Source: Nitrososphaerota archaeon (lineage in GTDB: Archaea > Thermoproteota > Nitrososphaeria > Nitrososphaerales > UBA183). Taken from it: a DNA stretch of 64,000 nt. The notes beneath the pieces are model-generated. The model was not told where the DNA came from, made no database searches, and saw only the letters and a program-made list of their open reading frames with translations. Location of the stretch: NCBI GenBank assembly GCA_029784825.1, contig JAFMAU010000007.1, positions 13,810 to 77,809 of the forward strand, in the 5' to 3' direction. Made by a program: the position numbers and the translations under genes. Within the stretch, counting starts at the first letter, position 1. Each line of letters begins with the position of its first letter. Shown piece by piece: positions 48,233 through 56,640 of this stretch.

Positions 48233-49381
48233 TCAGAAGCCGGTCAGCAAAGACTTCGCCTCCGCAGAGGCCACCACTCTGGCGATCTTCAGGAGGCCGC
48301 CCACGCCCAGCGTCCCGAGGAGGGCGGTCGCGTGGAAGTCGAAGTCGGACTGCGAGAGCTTGGACGCCAGCTTGGGCGTGGCCACGGCGGCCACCATCGA
48401 GTCCAGGTCGCCGTTGGAGAGTTTCTCGTAGATTCCTCTCAGTCTCAGCATGGTCTTCATTTCCTTCAGAAACCGCTTCTCCCAGTCTGACTGATAGCTG
48501 TCGAGCAGCGAACCGTCCTTCGATTGTATGGAATCGCTCATCCACTTCGCGGCCAGCACCGCTCCAGCTATCGAGGTCATTATGCCGCCCGCGGTCGTGG
48601 GCTTCACCTGCCCGGCGGACTCGCCCACGAAGACGCTTCGTCCCGAGACGAACGATGGTGCTGGGCCGCCGACATAGATTGGCGCCGAGACCTTCCGAAG
48701 CAGCCTGTGCGGTCTTGATTGAAGGAAGGCGTCGAGGGCCTTGAAGCCGTGCAGCCCGCGGCCCGCCACCCCCACCTTCGCCGATCCCGGGCCCGACGGA
48801 ATGACCCAGGCGAAAAAGCCAGGGTACTTCTCCACGTCCAGAAAGACTTCCACCACTCTTTCCCTGACCCAGTCGGCTTCGACCTCGTACTTGGCTGCGG
48901 GCAGGATCCCGCGCCTTGGCGACGACGCGGGCCCGGTGGCATCCACGAAGTACTTGGCTTCGAGCGACTCGCGGCCAACCCTGACGGCCACGCCGCTCTC
49001 TGTCTCCCGGAACCCGTCGACCCTGGCCCCTGTCTTCACGGTCGCTCCCCAGGACTCGGCCTTCTCGCTCACCTGCTTGTCGTAGGCGCTCCTGTCGAGA
49101 ACGACCACGTCCAGGGCGGTGGCGTTGACCACCAGGTCTCGTCCCCCGGGCGAGTGGATGGCCCCCGACGCGATCTGGTTCTGAATCACGTCCTTTCTGG
49201 GCGCGAAGCCGTAGCGTCTCAGACCCCGGAGGCTGACCAGGCCGTCGCACTTCTCCGGCTCCCCTATCTCCTCGTGCTCTTCTGCCACGAGCACCGACAG
49301 GCCACGCCTGGATGCCTCTGCGGCGAAGGCGAGCCCGGCGATGCTGCCGCCTGCGACGATCACGTCATACGGCCTGCCCAA
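48233..49381 (-). CDS. Geranylgeranyl reductase family flavoprotein
   Basis: The 382-residue FAD enzyme begins YDVIVAGGSIAGLAFAAEAS, has GEPEKCDGLVSLRGLRRYG with the family Cys, YFVDATGPASSPRRGI, VFVGESAGQVKPTTAGGI and ends in a helical region. It saturates geranylgeranyl chains of archaeal lipids or menaquinone. TTG 49381 is about 25 bases after the TATA-like box shared with pth2. Confidence 0.9.
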   Translation of the reverse strand: MGRPYDVIVAGGSIAGLAFAAEASRRGLSVLVAEEHEEIGEPEKCDGLVSLRGLRRYGFAPRKDVIQNQIASGAIHSPGGRDLVVNATALDVVVLDRSAYDKQVSEKAESWGATVKTGARVDGFRETESGVAVRVGRESLEAKYFVDATGPASSPRRGILPAAKYEVEADWVRERVVEVFLDVEKYPGFFAWVIPSGPGSAKVGVAGRGLHGFKALDAFLQSRPHRLLRKVSAPIYVGGPAPSFVSGRSVFVGESAGQVKPTTAGGIMTSIAGAVLAAKWMSDSIQSKDGSLLDSYQSDWEKRFLKEMKTMLRLRGIYEKLSNGDLDSMVAAVATPKLASKLSQSDFDFHATALLGTLGVGGLLKIARVVASAEAKSLLTGF

Positions 49382-49400
49382 GAAACGGAAACCTTCTGCG

Positions 49401-49412
49401 TAAGGCTTAACC
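49401..49412. promoter_or_regulatory. Shared AT-box between geranylgeranyl reductase and pth2
   Basis: TAAGGCTTAACC is a near-palindrome lying about 25 bases from the leftward TTG (49381) and 30-34 bases from the rightward GTG (49441), so it can act as TATA box in both directions. Confidence 0.5.
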
Positions 49413-49440
49413 CCACTGGTAATAACCGTTGAAGAGACTC

Positions 49441-49791
49441 GTGTTGAAACAGGTCATAGTGGCCAGGGCAGACATCGGCATGGGCAAGGGAAAGCTGGCG
49501 GCCCAGGCTGCCCACGCGTCGCTGGCGGCCGCCGAGCAGGCCATGAAGCGGAAGGAGGGATGGTATGATGAATGGAAGGAGTCCGGGCAGATGAAAGTGG
49601 TCGTGAAGGTTCACTCGGAGGAGGAATTGCAGGAGCTGTATAGGAAGGCGAAGAGCGCCAAACTGCCAGCCGCCCTCATTCAGGACAGGGGGCTGACCCA
49701 GGTCGAGCCAGGGACCATCACCTGCCTCGGCATAGGCCCCGGGCCCGACGAGCAGATCGACTCACTAACGGGGAAGCTCAAGCTCCTTTGA
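49441..49791 (+). CDS. pth2: Peptidyl-tRNA hydrolase, archaeal Pth2
   Basis: GTG 49441 gives a 116-residue protein beginning MLKQVIVARADIGMGKGKLA; TTG 49429 is an alternative. MGKGKLAAQAAHASLAAAEQ and TITCLGIGPGPDEQIDSLTG are diagnostic of Pth2, which recycles stalled peptidyl-tRNA. Its stop overlaps the truD TTG start (TTGA). Confidence 0.94.
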   Translation: MLKQVIVARADIGMGKGKLAAQAAHASLAAAEQAMKRKEGWYDEWKESGQMKVVVKVHSEEELQELYRKAKSAKLPAALIQDRGLTQVEPGTITCLGIGPGPDEQIDSLTGKLKLL

Positions 49792-51056
49792 TTCAGCCGC
49801 CATCCTCCGAAAGGGCGGTGGGCATGGAGGTCTACGCCACGGACTCGCCGCCGTGCCACGGCAGACTCCGGGTCGCTCCCGAGGACTTCGGCGTCGAGGA
49901 ATCGTTCGGAAAGGACGCCATAAGCGACCGGCCCTCCGCAGGGTACGTGCCGCTCTACCGCGTGGAGAAGCGCTCCGTGGACACGCTGCACGTTGCCCGG
50001 GCGATGGCCGAGGTCCTGAAGAGCAGGATGGCCTACGCCGGCATGAAGGACAAGAGAGCCTTGGCGGTCCAGTACATGACGCCGACCAGCTCGAGGTCGG
50101 AGAGCCCTCCCGTGGTGGAGGTGGAGAACTTCAGGGCGACGCTGGTGGGCTATCTTCCCCGCCCAATCTCGCGCACGATGGTGGCCGGGAACAGGTTCAG
50201 GATAACGCTGAGAGAATGCTGCCCTGAGATGGCCATGTCCATCGCACGCGTTCTGGGAGCCGCAGCCTCGCTCATGCTGCCGAACTTCTTCGGGCTTCAG
50301 AGGTTCGGCACGAGGGACCCCATCACCCACCGGGTGGGTCGGGCAATCGTCGCCCGGGCTTTCGACGAAGCAGTCACTGTGCTGCTTTGCGAACCCAGGA
50401 GCGCCGACGACGAGCGGACGCTGGAGGCAAGACGGCTCATGAGGGATGGCAAGTTCGAGGACGGCTGGAGGCTGCTGCCGGAGCGGCAGGACGTGGAAAG
50501 GCTGGTCGCGCGGAGGATGGCGCGGGAGCCTGGCGACAGCGTGGGTGCGATCCGCGCGGCCCCCATCGCCGTCAGGAGGCTCTACGTCCAGGCGCTCCAG
50601 TCCTTCCTGTTCAACCGGACCCTCAGCGCTGCGATGGGGAAGGGGCTCGACATCTCCTCTCCGCAGCCCGGCGACAACTGGGGGGAGTTGGCCCGCGACG
50701 GGCTCAACCTGGCGAAGGTCCACGGAGTCCGGGAGCCGATGGTCCCCGGCGCTGTGCCCTTGGTGCAGCTCGCGGGCTACGCCCACAGGGACTACGGGTC
50801 CCGCTTCGACGAATGCCTTCAGAAGGTCATGGAAGAAGAGGGCGTCGAGCCGCGCGACTTCTTCGTGGGCGAAATGCAGGAGGTGAGCGTCGAGGGAGGA
50901 TTCAGGAGGCCGCACCTGGCCGTCAGCGAGCCTGACAGCGATGTCTCGGGCGAGAGAGCAACGATCGGCTTCGTCCTCCCAAGGGGCGGCTACGCGACTG
51001 TGCTGCTCAGAGAAATCGTCAAGCCGGCCGACCCTTTCGCCAGCGGATTCGCGTGA
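49788..51056 (+). CDS. truD: tRNA pseudouridine synthase D
   Basis: The 422-residue protein contains VAPEDFGVEESFG, the catalytic motif YAGMKDKRALAVQYM with the active Asp, NFFGLQRFGTRDPITHRVG and ALQSFLFNRTLSAAM, all TruD hallmarks. It makes pseudouridine 13 in tRNA. The start is TTG 49788, coupled to pth2; an ATG (49824) lies further in. Confidence 0.95.
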   Translation: MIQPPSSERAVGMEVYATDSPPCHGRLRVAPEDFGVEESFGKDAISDRPSAGYVPLYRVEKRSVDTLHVARAMAEVLKSRMAYAGMKDKRALAVQYMTPTSSRSESPPVVEVENFRATLVGYLPRPISRTMVAGNRFRITLRECCPEMAMSIARVLGAAASLMLPNFFGLQRFGTRDPITHRVGRAIVARAFDEAVTVLLCEPRSADDERTLEARRLMRDGKFEDGWRLLPERQDVERLVARRMAREPGDSVGAIRAAPIAVRRLYVQALQSFLFNRTLSAAMGKGLDISSPQPGDNWGELARDGLNLAKVHGVREPMVPGAVPLVQLAGYAHRDYGSRFDECLQKVMEEEGVEPRDFFVGEMQEVSVEGGFRRPHLAVSEPDSDVSGERATIGFVLPRGGYATVLLREIVKPADPFASGFA

Positions 51057-51067
51057 AGCTCGGCAAG

Positions 51068-51075
51068 GCTTATAC
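51068..51075 (+). promoter_or_regulatory. Promoter of the flavoprotein reductase gene
   Basis: GCTTATAC lies 32-39 bases upstream of ATG 51107, just after the truD stop, and supports separate transcription and the shorter start. Confidence 0.5.
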
Positions 51076-51106
51076 ACCCAACGGCGCGGCCGAAACCGAA
51101 CTCCCC

Positions 51107-52105
51107 ATGGCGGAGGATGTCTACGACATCACGATAATCGGTGCCGGGCCCACTGGGCTGTTCGCTTCATTCTACGCCGGCTTGAGGCAGATGAAGACCA
51201 AGGTGATCGACGCCTTGGAGGAGCCGGGCGGCCAGGTCGCCGTCCTCTACCCCGAGAAGTACATATTCGACGTGCCCGGGTTCACGAAGATCCTCGCCAA
51301 GGACCTGGTGAAGAACCTGGTCGAACAGGCCTTCCAGTCGAAGCCCACCGTGGTGCTGGGGGAGCGCGTGTCCGGCTTCGCCAAGAACAACGGGACATTC
51401 GAGCTTGTGACCGACAAGGGGACCAAGCACATCAGCAAGTCGATTCTGATAGCTGCCGGCGTCGGTGCCTTCTCGCCGAACAAGCTCGACGCTGAGGGTG
51501 TGACCCAGTACGAGGGGAAGGGAGTCTACTATTTCGTCAAGGACAAGTCGGCCTTCAAGGACAAGCAGATTCTGATAGTGGGGGGAGGGGACTCGGCCGT
51601 GGACTGGGCGCTGAACATGAAGGACAGCGCCAAGAAGATCACCCTGGTGCACAGAAGGGACGTCTTCCGGGCACACGAGCAGAGCGTGGCCGACCTGATG
51701 CACTCCAACGTCGACGTGCGGCTGTTCTACGAGGTGAAGCAGGTCATGGGCGATGGGCAGAGCATCAAGCAGGCCGTCATCTTCGAGAACAGGACCAAGC
51801 AGGAGACGACCCTGGATGTCGATGCGATCCTGGTGAACATAGGCTTCAGGGCGGACTTGGGCCCCATAAAGAACTGGGGTCTCCAGATCAACGGCCGGGA
51901 GCTAGTCTGCAACGGAAGGATGGAGACAAGCGTCCCTGGCATCTTCGTGGCGGGGGACATTGCGGGGCCGGAGAACGCCGTCAAACTGAACCTGATAGCC
52001 ACAGGATACGCCCAGGCCGCCATGGCAGTGAACGTCGCGAAGTCATACGTCGACCCGAACTCGAAGATCTTTCCAGGGCACAGCAGCGAGATGAAGTCGG
52101 CCTAG
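51107..52105 (+). CDS. Ferredoxin-NADP reductase, thioredoxin-reductase-like (type 2 FNR)
   Basis: ATG 51107 gives 332 residues. The FAD motif ITIIGAGPTGLFASFYAGLR and the NADPH motif ILIVGGGDSAVDWALNM are present, as are VHRRDVFRAHE and GIFVAGDIAGPENAVKLNLI. The CxxC redox site of thioredoxin reductase is missing, which is the hallmark of type 2 ferredoxin/flavodoxin-NADP reductases. It likely moves electrons between NADPH and ferredoxin. It overlaps the end of the convergent eL15 gene by four bases. Confidence 0.92.
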   Translation: MAEDVYDITIIGAGPTGLFASFYAGLRQMKTKVIDALEEPGGQVAVLYPEKYIFDVPGFTKILAKDLVKNLVEQAFQSKPTVVLGERVSGFAKNNGTFELVTDKGTKHISKSILIAAGVGAFSPNKLDAEGVTQYEGKGVYYFVKDKSAFKDKQILIVGGGDSAVDWALNMKDSAKKITLVHRRDVFRAHEQSVADLMHSNVDVRLFYEVKQVMGDGQSIKQAVIFENRTKQETTLDVDAILVNIGFRADLGPIKNWGLQINGRELVCNGRMETSVPGIFVAGDIAGPENAVKLNLIATGYAQAAMAVNVAKSYVDPNSKIFPGHSSEMKSA

Positions 52106-52557
52106 CTGACGAGGCCGAAGGCCCTTCTGTAGTTGTAGTCTTTCCTGATCGAGGGGTTGAGCGGGTCGGCGAGCACGCATTCGTACCAGGCGAACCTCCC
52201 GTCCCTCCATAATATGTACGAGCCCAGGACCTTCATGTTCGGATATCTCTCGGAGACCCTCCTCTCTGCCACCGTCTGAGACGAGACTGCGGATTTTATC
52301 TTCAGCACGCCCATGTGCTTCGGCCTCCTGCCGGAGACCGGCCTCTTGTGCCGCATGCCGCCGCGGGAGACCCTGATCCTGACCACCACTATCCCTTCCT
52401 TGGCCTTGTAGCCCAAGGCCCTGGCCCTGTCGAGCCTCGAAGGCCTCTCGAGCCTCAGGAGCGCCGGCTCCTTCCTCAGCTGGACGGCCCTCTCGCGTAT
52501 GTTGCCCGCCTTGTCGTGGAAGATGCCCTGCCATGTCTTGGAAATCTGGACGTACAT
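52102..52557 (-). CDS. rpl15e: Large ribosomal subunit protein eL15
   Basis: The 151-residue protein begins MYVQISKTWQGIF and carries RLERPSRLDRARALGYKAKE, VVRIRVSRGGMRHKRPVSG and GSYILWRDGRFAWYECVLAD, diagnostic of eL15. ATG 52557 is chosen over an upstream TTG because a TATA-like CCTTTATC lies about 35 bases before it. Confidence 0.96.
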   Translation of the reverse strand: MYVQISKTWQGIFHDKAGNIRERAVQLRKEPALLRLERPSRLDRARALGYKAKEGIVVVRIRVSRGGMRHKRPVSGRRPKHMGVLKIKSAVSSQTVAERRVSERYPNMKVLGSYILWRDGRFAWYECVLADPLNPSIRKDYNYRRAFGLVS

Positions 52558-52611
52558 GGTCAACTGGCGCCTCGTTTCTTTTCGGCAGATAAAGGTTCTG
52601 AGGCGCGCCAG

Positions 52612-53517
52612 TCACTTGAAGAAGGCCCTCAGCTTCTCGCCGACCACTACGATGGCGTCGGACTGGGCTTCGGCCGTCTGGCCTCCGATGTGGGGCGTGA
52701 GTATCGCGTTCGGCGCTGTCAGTATCTCGCCGGCCGGCGGCTCCTTCTCGAAGACGTCGAGGGCGGCCCCCGCCAGCCTGCCCTGCCTCAACGCGTCGGT
52801 CAGCGCGTGCTCGTCTATGACGCCTCCCCGCGAGGTGTTGACCAGAAACGCCGACCTCTTCATCATCGAGAGGCGCCTGCCGTCGAGCATGTGCCTAGTC
52901 TGGTCTGTCATGGGGACGTGGAGCGTGATGTAGTCCGCGCCGGAGAGCAGCTCTTCGAGGCCCACCACCTTGCAACCAGACTGGGCGACCAGATCAGGAG
53001 GAATCTGGACGACGTCGTAGACGAGGAGGCTCATCCCGACGACCCGGGCGACCTCGCCTATCCTTCTCCCGATCCTCCCGAACCCCACGATCCCTAGGAC
53101 CTTCCCTCGGAGCTCAACCCCCATCAGCGCCTCCTTCTCCCACCTGCCGGCCGAGGTCGTAGCGGCAGCCATGGGCAGCTTCCTGCTCAGGGCAAGCATC
53201 AGCAGCAGCACCTGCTCGGCCACGGCTTCGACGAGCGACTCCGGGCTGTTGACGACCTGGATTCCCTTGCTTCTCGCGTATTCCACGTCCACGTTGTCCA
53301 GGCCTGTGCCGGGCCGGGCGACGACCTTCAGCCTCCGGGCCCTGTCGAGCAACTCCCTGTCGACCTTGGTCCTGCTTCTCACCACCAACGCGTCGCAGTC
53401 TTTGATCAGTTTCATGAGTTCGTCCCTGGCGATGCCCGGCCTGTAATCCACTTCGAAGCCGGGCCCCAGCGCGAGCCTCCCGATGTCCACGTGGTCGCTG
53501 ACGAGAACCTTCGTCAT
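52612..53517 (-). CDS. serA: D-3-phosphoglycerate dehydrogenase-like 2-hydroxyacid dehydrogenase
   Basis: The 301-residue enzyme has LVVRSRTKVDRELLDRARRL, NAD motif LGIVGFGRIGRRIGEVARVV and ITLHVPMTDQTRHMLDG, FLVNTSRGGVIDEHALTDAL with catalytic Arg, Glu and His in GRLAGAALDVFEKEPP and ILTPHIGGQTAEA. It would make 3-phosphohydroxypyruvate for serine synthesis; it lacks the C-terminal ACT domain. Its ATG overlaps the stop of the upstream FAD gene (ATGA). Confidence 0.88.
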   Translation of the reverse strand: MTKVLVSDHVDIGRLALGPGFEVDYRPGIARDELMKLIKDCDALVVRSRTKVDRELLDRARRLKVVARPGTGLDNVDVEYARSKGIQVVNSPESLVEAVAEQVLLLMLALSRKLPMAAATTSAGRWEKEALMGVELRGKVLGIVGFGRIGRRIGEVARVVGMSLLVYDVVQIPPDLVAQSGCKVVGLEELLSGADYITLHVPMTDQTRHMLDGRRLSMMKRSAFLVNTSRGGVIDEHALTDALRQGRLAGAALDVFEKEPPAGEILTAPNAILTPHIGGQTAEAQSDAIVVVGEKLRAFFK

Positions 53518-54746
53518 TGTCTCATGCTGCCCTCTCTGGCGGTCTCCGTGATGGGCGATATATCGATTGAAAGAGTCTCCTGGTAGGCGAGCTGGTCGAT
53601 CGTCATCCTCGCCGCGACTATGACTGGGAGCGATTCTGCGAACCTGGCCACGCCCTTTCCGGCCATCTGTACGCCGACGACGGTCCTGGTGCCCCTGACG
53701 TAGACGACGGAGCAGGCCAGCTCTCCCTTCCATGACTTGGACGACTCGGCGGCGTCCAGTCCCAGCCCCGCAGCCTCGGCCAGCCCGAGGCCGGTCGACG
53801 CGACTCCCACCCCCATCAGGTCCATGAAGAATGACCCGGCCACGCTCGCGGTCGCGACTCTCCCCGATGCGTTGGCGCCCGCCACTGCGCCCATCAGCTT
53901 CGCTGACGATTCGAACATCACCGAGATGGCGGTGCCCTCCAGGCTCACCTCAGCGCAATCCCCGGCGCCGTAGACCGACTTCAGGCTCGACTGCATCCTC
54001 CCGTCCACCAACAGCCCTCCCGACCGGCCAAGGTCGGCGTGGACCTCGGGGATGCACGGGACAGGCCTCGGGACCACGACGAAGCAGTCGCCCGGGATGA
54101 CTTCGCCGGAGGCCACCACCGCCTCGACCCTTTCCACGCCCGCGACCTTCTGGGGCCTGGCGTCGATGACCTGGACCCCCAGCGCTGAGAGCGCCTCCGC
54201 AACCATCTTCCTCGGCGAGCTGTTGAGCGTAGGGAGGATCCCTCCCGGAGCAACCATCGACACTGCAAGGCGTCTCGAACGCAGCTTCTCAGCCACCTCG
54301 ACCGCAACCGGGCCCGCGCCACTGACTATCGCCTTGCCGTACCCGTCCAGCTTCTGACCCAATTCGGCGAAGGCTGCCTCCGAGTTCAAGATGTGGACGC
54401 CCGGCTTGCGATTCCCTTCGAGCCTCTCCGGAAGCGCTGTGCTTCCGCTGGAGATGATGACTGCGTCGAACTTGACCGGGCGTCCCCCCGCAGTGAGCGT
54501 GAGGTCGTCACGGACCTTCGAGACGTGCTGGTTGAGCTCTAGTTCCGCCCCGGCTGAAGCCATGGATGATTCCGCTCGCTTGGCCCGACGACGGTCCTGG
54601 GCGTCCAGAAGGGACGGCCAAGTGCTCTTGGGAGCCGGAATCCTGCCGCCCTCTTCGAAGATGACGACGTGCGCCCCGTTGCGAGCGGCCACCTCGGCCG
54701 CCTCGATGCCAGCCGAGCCCGCGCCTATCACCGCCACCTTGGGCAT
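53514..54746 (-). CDS. FAD-dependent pyridine nucleotide oxidoreductase
   Basis: The 410-residue protein from ATG 54746 has MPKVAVIGAGSAGIEAAEVA, a second Rossmann motif GKAIVSGAGPVAVEVAEKL and SVYGAGDCAEVSLEGTAISV. No active-site CxxxxC pair is visible in the region after the first Rossmann fold (FEEGGRIPAPKSTWPSLLDA), so it is not a disulphide reductase; NADH oxidase, ferredoxin reductase or quinone reductase activities remain open. It is co-translated with serA through an ATGA overlap. Confidence 0.85.
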   Translation of the reverse strand: MPKVAVIGAGSAGIEAAEVAARNGAHVVIFEEGGRIPAPKSTWPSLLDAQDRRRAKRAESSMASAGAELELNQHVSKVRDDLTLTAGGRPVKFDAVIISSGSTALPERLEGNRKPGVHILNSEAAFAELGQKLDGYGKAIVSGAGPVAVEVAEKLRSRRLAVSMVAPGGILPTLNSSPRKMVAEALSALGVQVIDARPQKVAGVERVEAVVASGEVIPGDCFVVVPRPVPCIPEVHADLGRSGGLLVDGRMQSSLKSVYGAGDCAEVSLEGTAISVMFESSAKLMGAVAGANASGRVATASVAGSFFMDLMGVGVASTGLGLAEAAGLGLDAAESSKSWKGELACSVVYVRGTRTVVGVQMAGKGVARFAESLPVIVAARMTIDQLAYQETLSIDISPITETAREGSMRQ

Positions 54747-54768
54747 GCCTTGGGACACCACTCTGATG

Positions 54769-54777
54769 GTTATAACG
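54769..54777 (+). promoter_or_regulatory. Promoter of the YchF-like GTPase
   Basis: GTTATAACG, a short palindrome, is centred 26 bases upstream of ATG 54799, indicating a leaderless transcript. It also lies 27 bases upstream of the divergent ATG at 54746, so it may serve both genes. Confidence 0.6.
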
Positions 54778-54798
54778 TCCCGCGTCGGTGCGGCTGCC

Positions 54799-56004
54799 AT
54801 GCTTGTGGGGGTGATTGGAAAGCCGAACGTGGGGAAGTCGACGTTCTTCGCCGCTGCGACCATGAAGGAGGTGGCCATCGCGGACTATCCCTTCACCACC
54901 ATAAGGCCCAACATCGGCGTTGCCCACCTGAGGACACAGTGCGTGTGCAAGGAGATGGGAGTGACGGACAACCCGAGGAACTCGGCCTGCATCGACGGGG
55001 TCAGGCTGATACCTGTGGAACTGGTCGACGTCGCCGGACTGGTGGAAGGCGCGTCCCAGGGGAAGGGGCTGGGGAACCAGTTCCTGGACGACATCAGGCA
55101 GGCGGACGCCCTGATACACGTGGTGGACGCCTCGGGCGCCACAGACGCGGAGGGGAGGAAGGTGCAGGCGGGCACCCACGACCCGAACCAGGACGTGGGC
55201 ATGGTGGAACGCGAGTTCGACCTCTGGGTCTTCGGGCTGCTGAAGAAGGACTGGGCCAAGGCCGCAAAGTTGACGGAGCAGACTGGAGGGAAGATCATGG
55301 AGCACCTGGCCAACAGGCTGAGCGGCCTGTCAATCTCAGAGGGAGAGGTGGAGCAGGTGCTGCTCCACATGCATCTGATGGGAGAGAAGCCCACCCTGTG
55401 GACCGACGACCAGCTGATGCAGTTCGTGACGCAGCTGAGGGAGCTGGCCAAGCCGAGTCTGATTGCGGCTAACAAGGCCGACCTTCCTTCGTCGCTGCCC
55501 AACATGGAGAAGCTGAAGGGGAAGGGGAGGACCGTGGTCCCATGCGCGTCGGAGGCGGAGCTGCTGCTTCGCAAGGCAGCCGAACACGGCCTGGTCAAGT
55601 ACGTGCCCGGCGACAGGGAGTTCCAAGTGCTCGCTCCCGAGAAGCTCAGCGCGGCTCAGGCCGCGGCCATAAGGATGGTGGAGGAGCGCGTGATGAAACC
55701 ATTCGGAGGGACCGGGGTGCAGGAAGCGATCAACGAAGCCTACTTCACGCTGCTGAAGGCCGTGGTCGTCTTCCCCGTCGAAGACGAAACGAGGTTGACG
55801 GACAAGGACGGCAGAGTGCTGCCGGACGCCTTCGTGATGAAGGGAGGTTCGACGGCGCTGGACCTGGCGAGGCGCGTCCATTCGGACCTGGCCGAAGGAT
55901 TCCTCTACGCCATAGACGCGCGGACCGGGATGCGACTGGCTGCAGACCACAAGCTGGGAAACAGGGACATCGTGAAGATAGTGTCAGGCAGCAAGCGGGG
56001 CTAG
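54799..56004 (+). CDS. YchF/Obg-related GTPase with TGS domain
   Basis: The 401-residue protein starts LVGVIGKPNVGKSTFFAAAT (G1), with YPFTTIRPNIGVAHLR (G2), VDVAGLVEGASQGKGLGNQF (G3) and IAANKADLP (G4, NKAD). A C-terminal TGS domain (MKGGSTALDLARRVHSDLAE, KLGNRDIVKIVSG) is present. This is the archaeal/eukaryotic subgroup of the Obg family, ribosome-associated. The 3' end overlaps the convergent eS1 gene by 21 bases. Confidence 0.94.
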   Translation: MLVGVIGKPNVGKSTFFAAATMKEVAIADYPFTTIRPNIGVAHLRTQCVCKEMGVTDNPRNSACIDGVRLIPVELVDVAGLVEGASQGKGLGNQFLDDIRQADALIHVVDASGATDAEGRKVQAGTHDPNQDVGMVEREFDLWVFGLLKKDWAKAAKLTEQTGGKIMEHLANRLSGLSISEGEVEQVLLHMHLMGEKPTLWTDDQLMQFVTQLRELAKPSLIAANKADLPSSLPNMEKLKGKGRTVVPCASEAELLLRKAAEHGLVKYVPGDREFQVLAPEKLSAAQAAAIRMVEERVMKPFGGTGVQEAINEAYFTLLKAVVVFPVEDETRLTDKDGRVLPDAFVMKGGSTALDLARRVHSDLAEGFLYAIDARTGMRLAADHKLGNRDIVKIVSGSKRG

Positions 56005-56607
56005 AGGCTCGCTCTGCTTCTGCTCGGGCCTGGAGACGAGTTTGCTCTTCCTGATACCGACGTGGCGCAGGTGCGTCACCCTCTTAGCCTCGTTGTAGAC
56101 GTCGGATGCGACCTTCTGGAGGACCATCTCCTGGGCGAACTGGTCGTAGGTCAGGTTGGCCGCCCTCTCCCCGATCACCCTGTCCATTATGAGGCGCAGG
56201 TCGTGCTTCTTGGAGCTGTTCATCTTGCCCTGAGAAAGGGCCATGCAGTAGACCCTCACCTTGTAGCCGTCCTTGGTCTTGTACTCCTTGATGAAGTCCG
56301 ACATGGAAGAGCCCCTCCTTATCAGGCTCCTCAGGAACTCCCTGGAATACTCGTGCCCCTTGAAGACCGAGCGGGCATCCTCGCCGTCGACCTTGTCGAC
56401 CTGGAAGAACAGCTTGTAGTTGTAGTGCTGGGGATCCTGCTTCAGGATGTCGTAGAGGGTGGTCTCCACGACCCTCCCCCCGGGCCGTTCGACGTCGGTC
56501 AACGGGATCCTGGCCACCGGGGCGTCGCCGAACGAAGGTGAGGCATGCACGGTCACCCATGACTTTAGCTTCCACTTGTCACGGACTTTGGCGACTTTCT
56601 TCGGCAA
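55984..56607 (-). CDS. rps3ae: Small ribosomal subunit protein eS1 (S3Ae)
   Basis: The 207-residue protein (KVRDKWKLKSWVTVHASPSF, YTVARIPL-like DAPVARIPLTDVERPGGRV, HEYSREFLRSLIRRGSSMSD) is eS1. The TTG at 56607 fits a leaderless transcript from TATA GGTTATAAGC at 56631-56640. Confidence 0.95.
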   Translation of the reverse strand: MPKKVAKVRDKWKLKSWVTVHASPSFGDAPVARIPLTDVERPGGRVVETTLYDILKQDPQHYNYKLFFQVDKVDGEDARSVFKGHEYSREFLRSLIRRGSSMSDFIKEYKTKDGYKVRVYCMALSQGKMNSSKKHDLRLIMDRVIGERAANLTYDQFAQEMVLQKVASDVYNEAKRVTHLRHVGIRKSKLVSRPEQKQSEPLAPLAA

Positions 56608-56630
56608 ACTTGAGGACCCGCCCTGGACGC

Positions 56631-56640
56631 GCTTATAACC
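56631..56640 (-). promoter_or_regulatory. Promoter of eS1 gene
   Basis: Minus-strand GGTTATAAGC is centred 28 bases before TTG 56607 and immediately follows the serS stop, so eS1 is transcribed separately from the operon ending in serS. Confidence 0.6.

Noticed and set aside
49680..51077. Long open frame antisense to pth2/truD
   Set aside because: Shadow of truD in high-GC DNA; low-complexity product with no family features.
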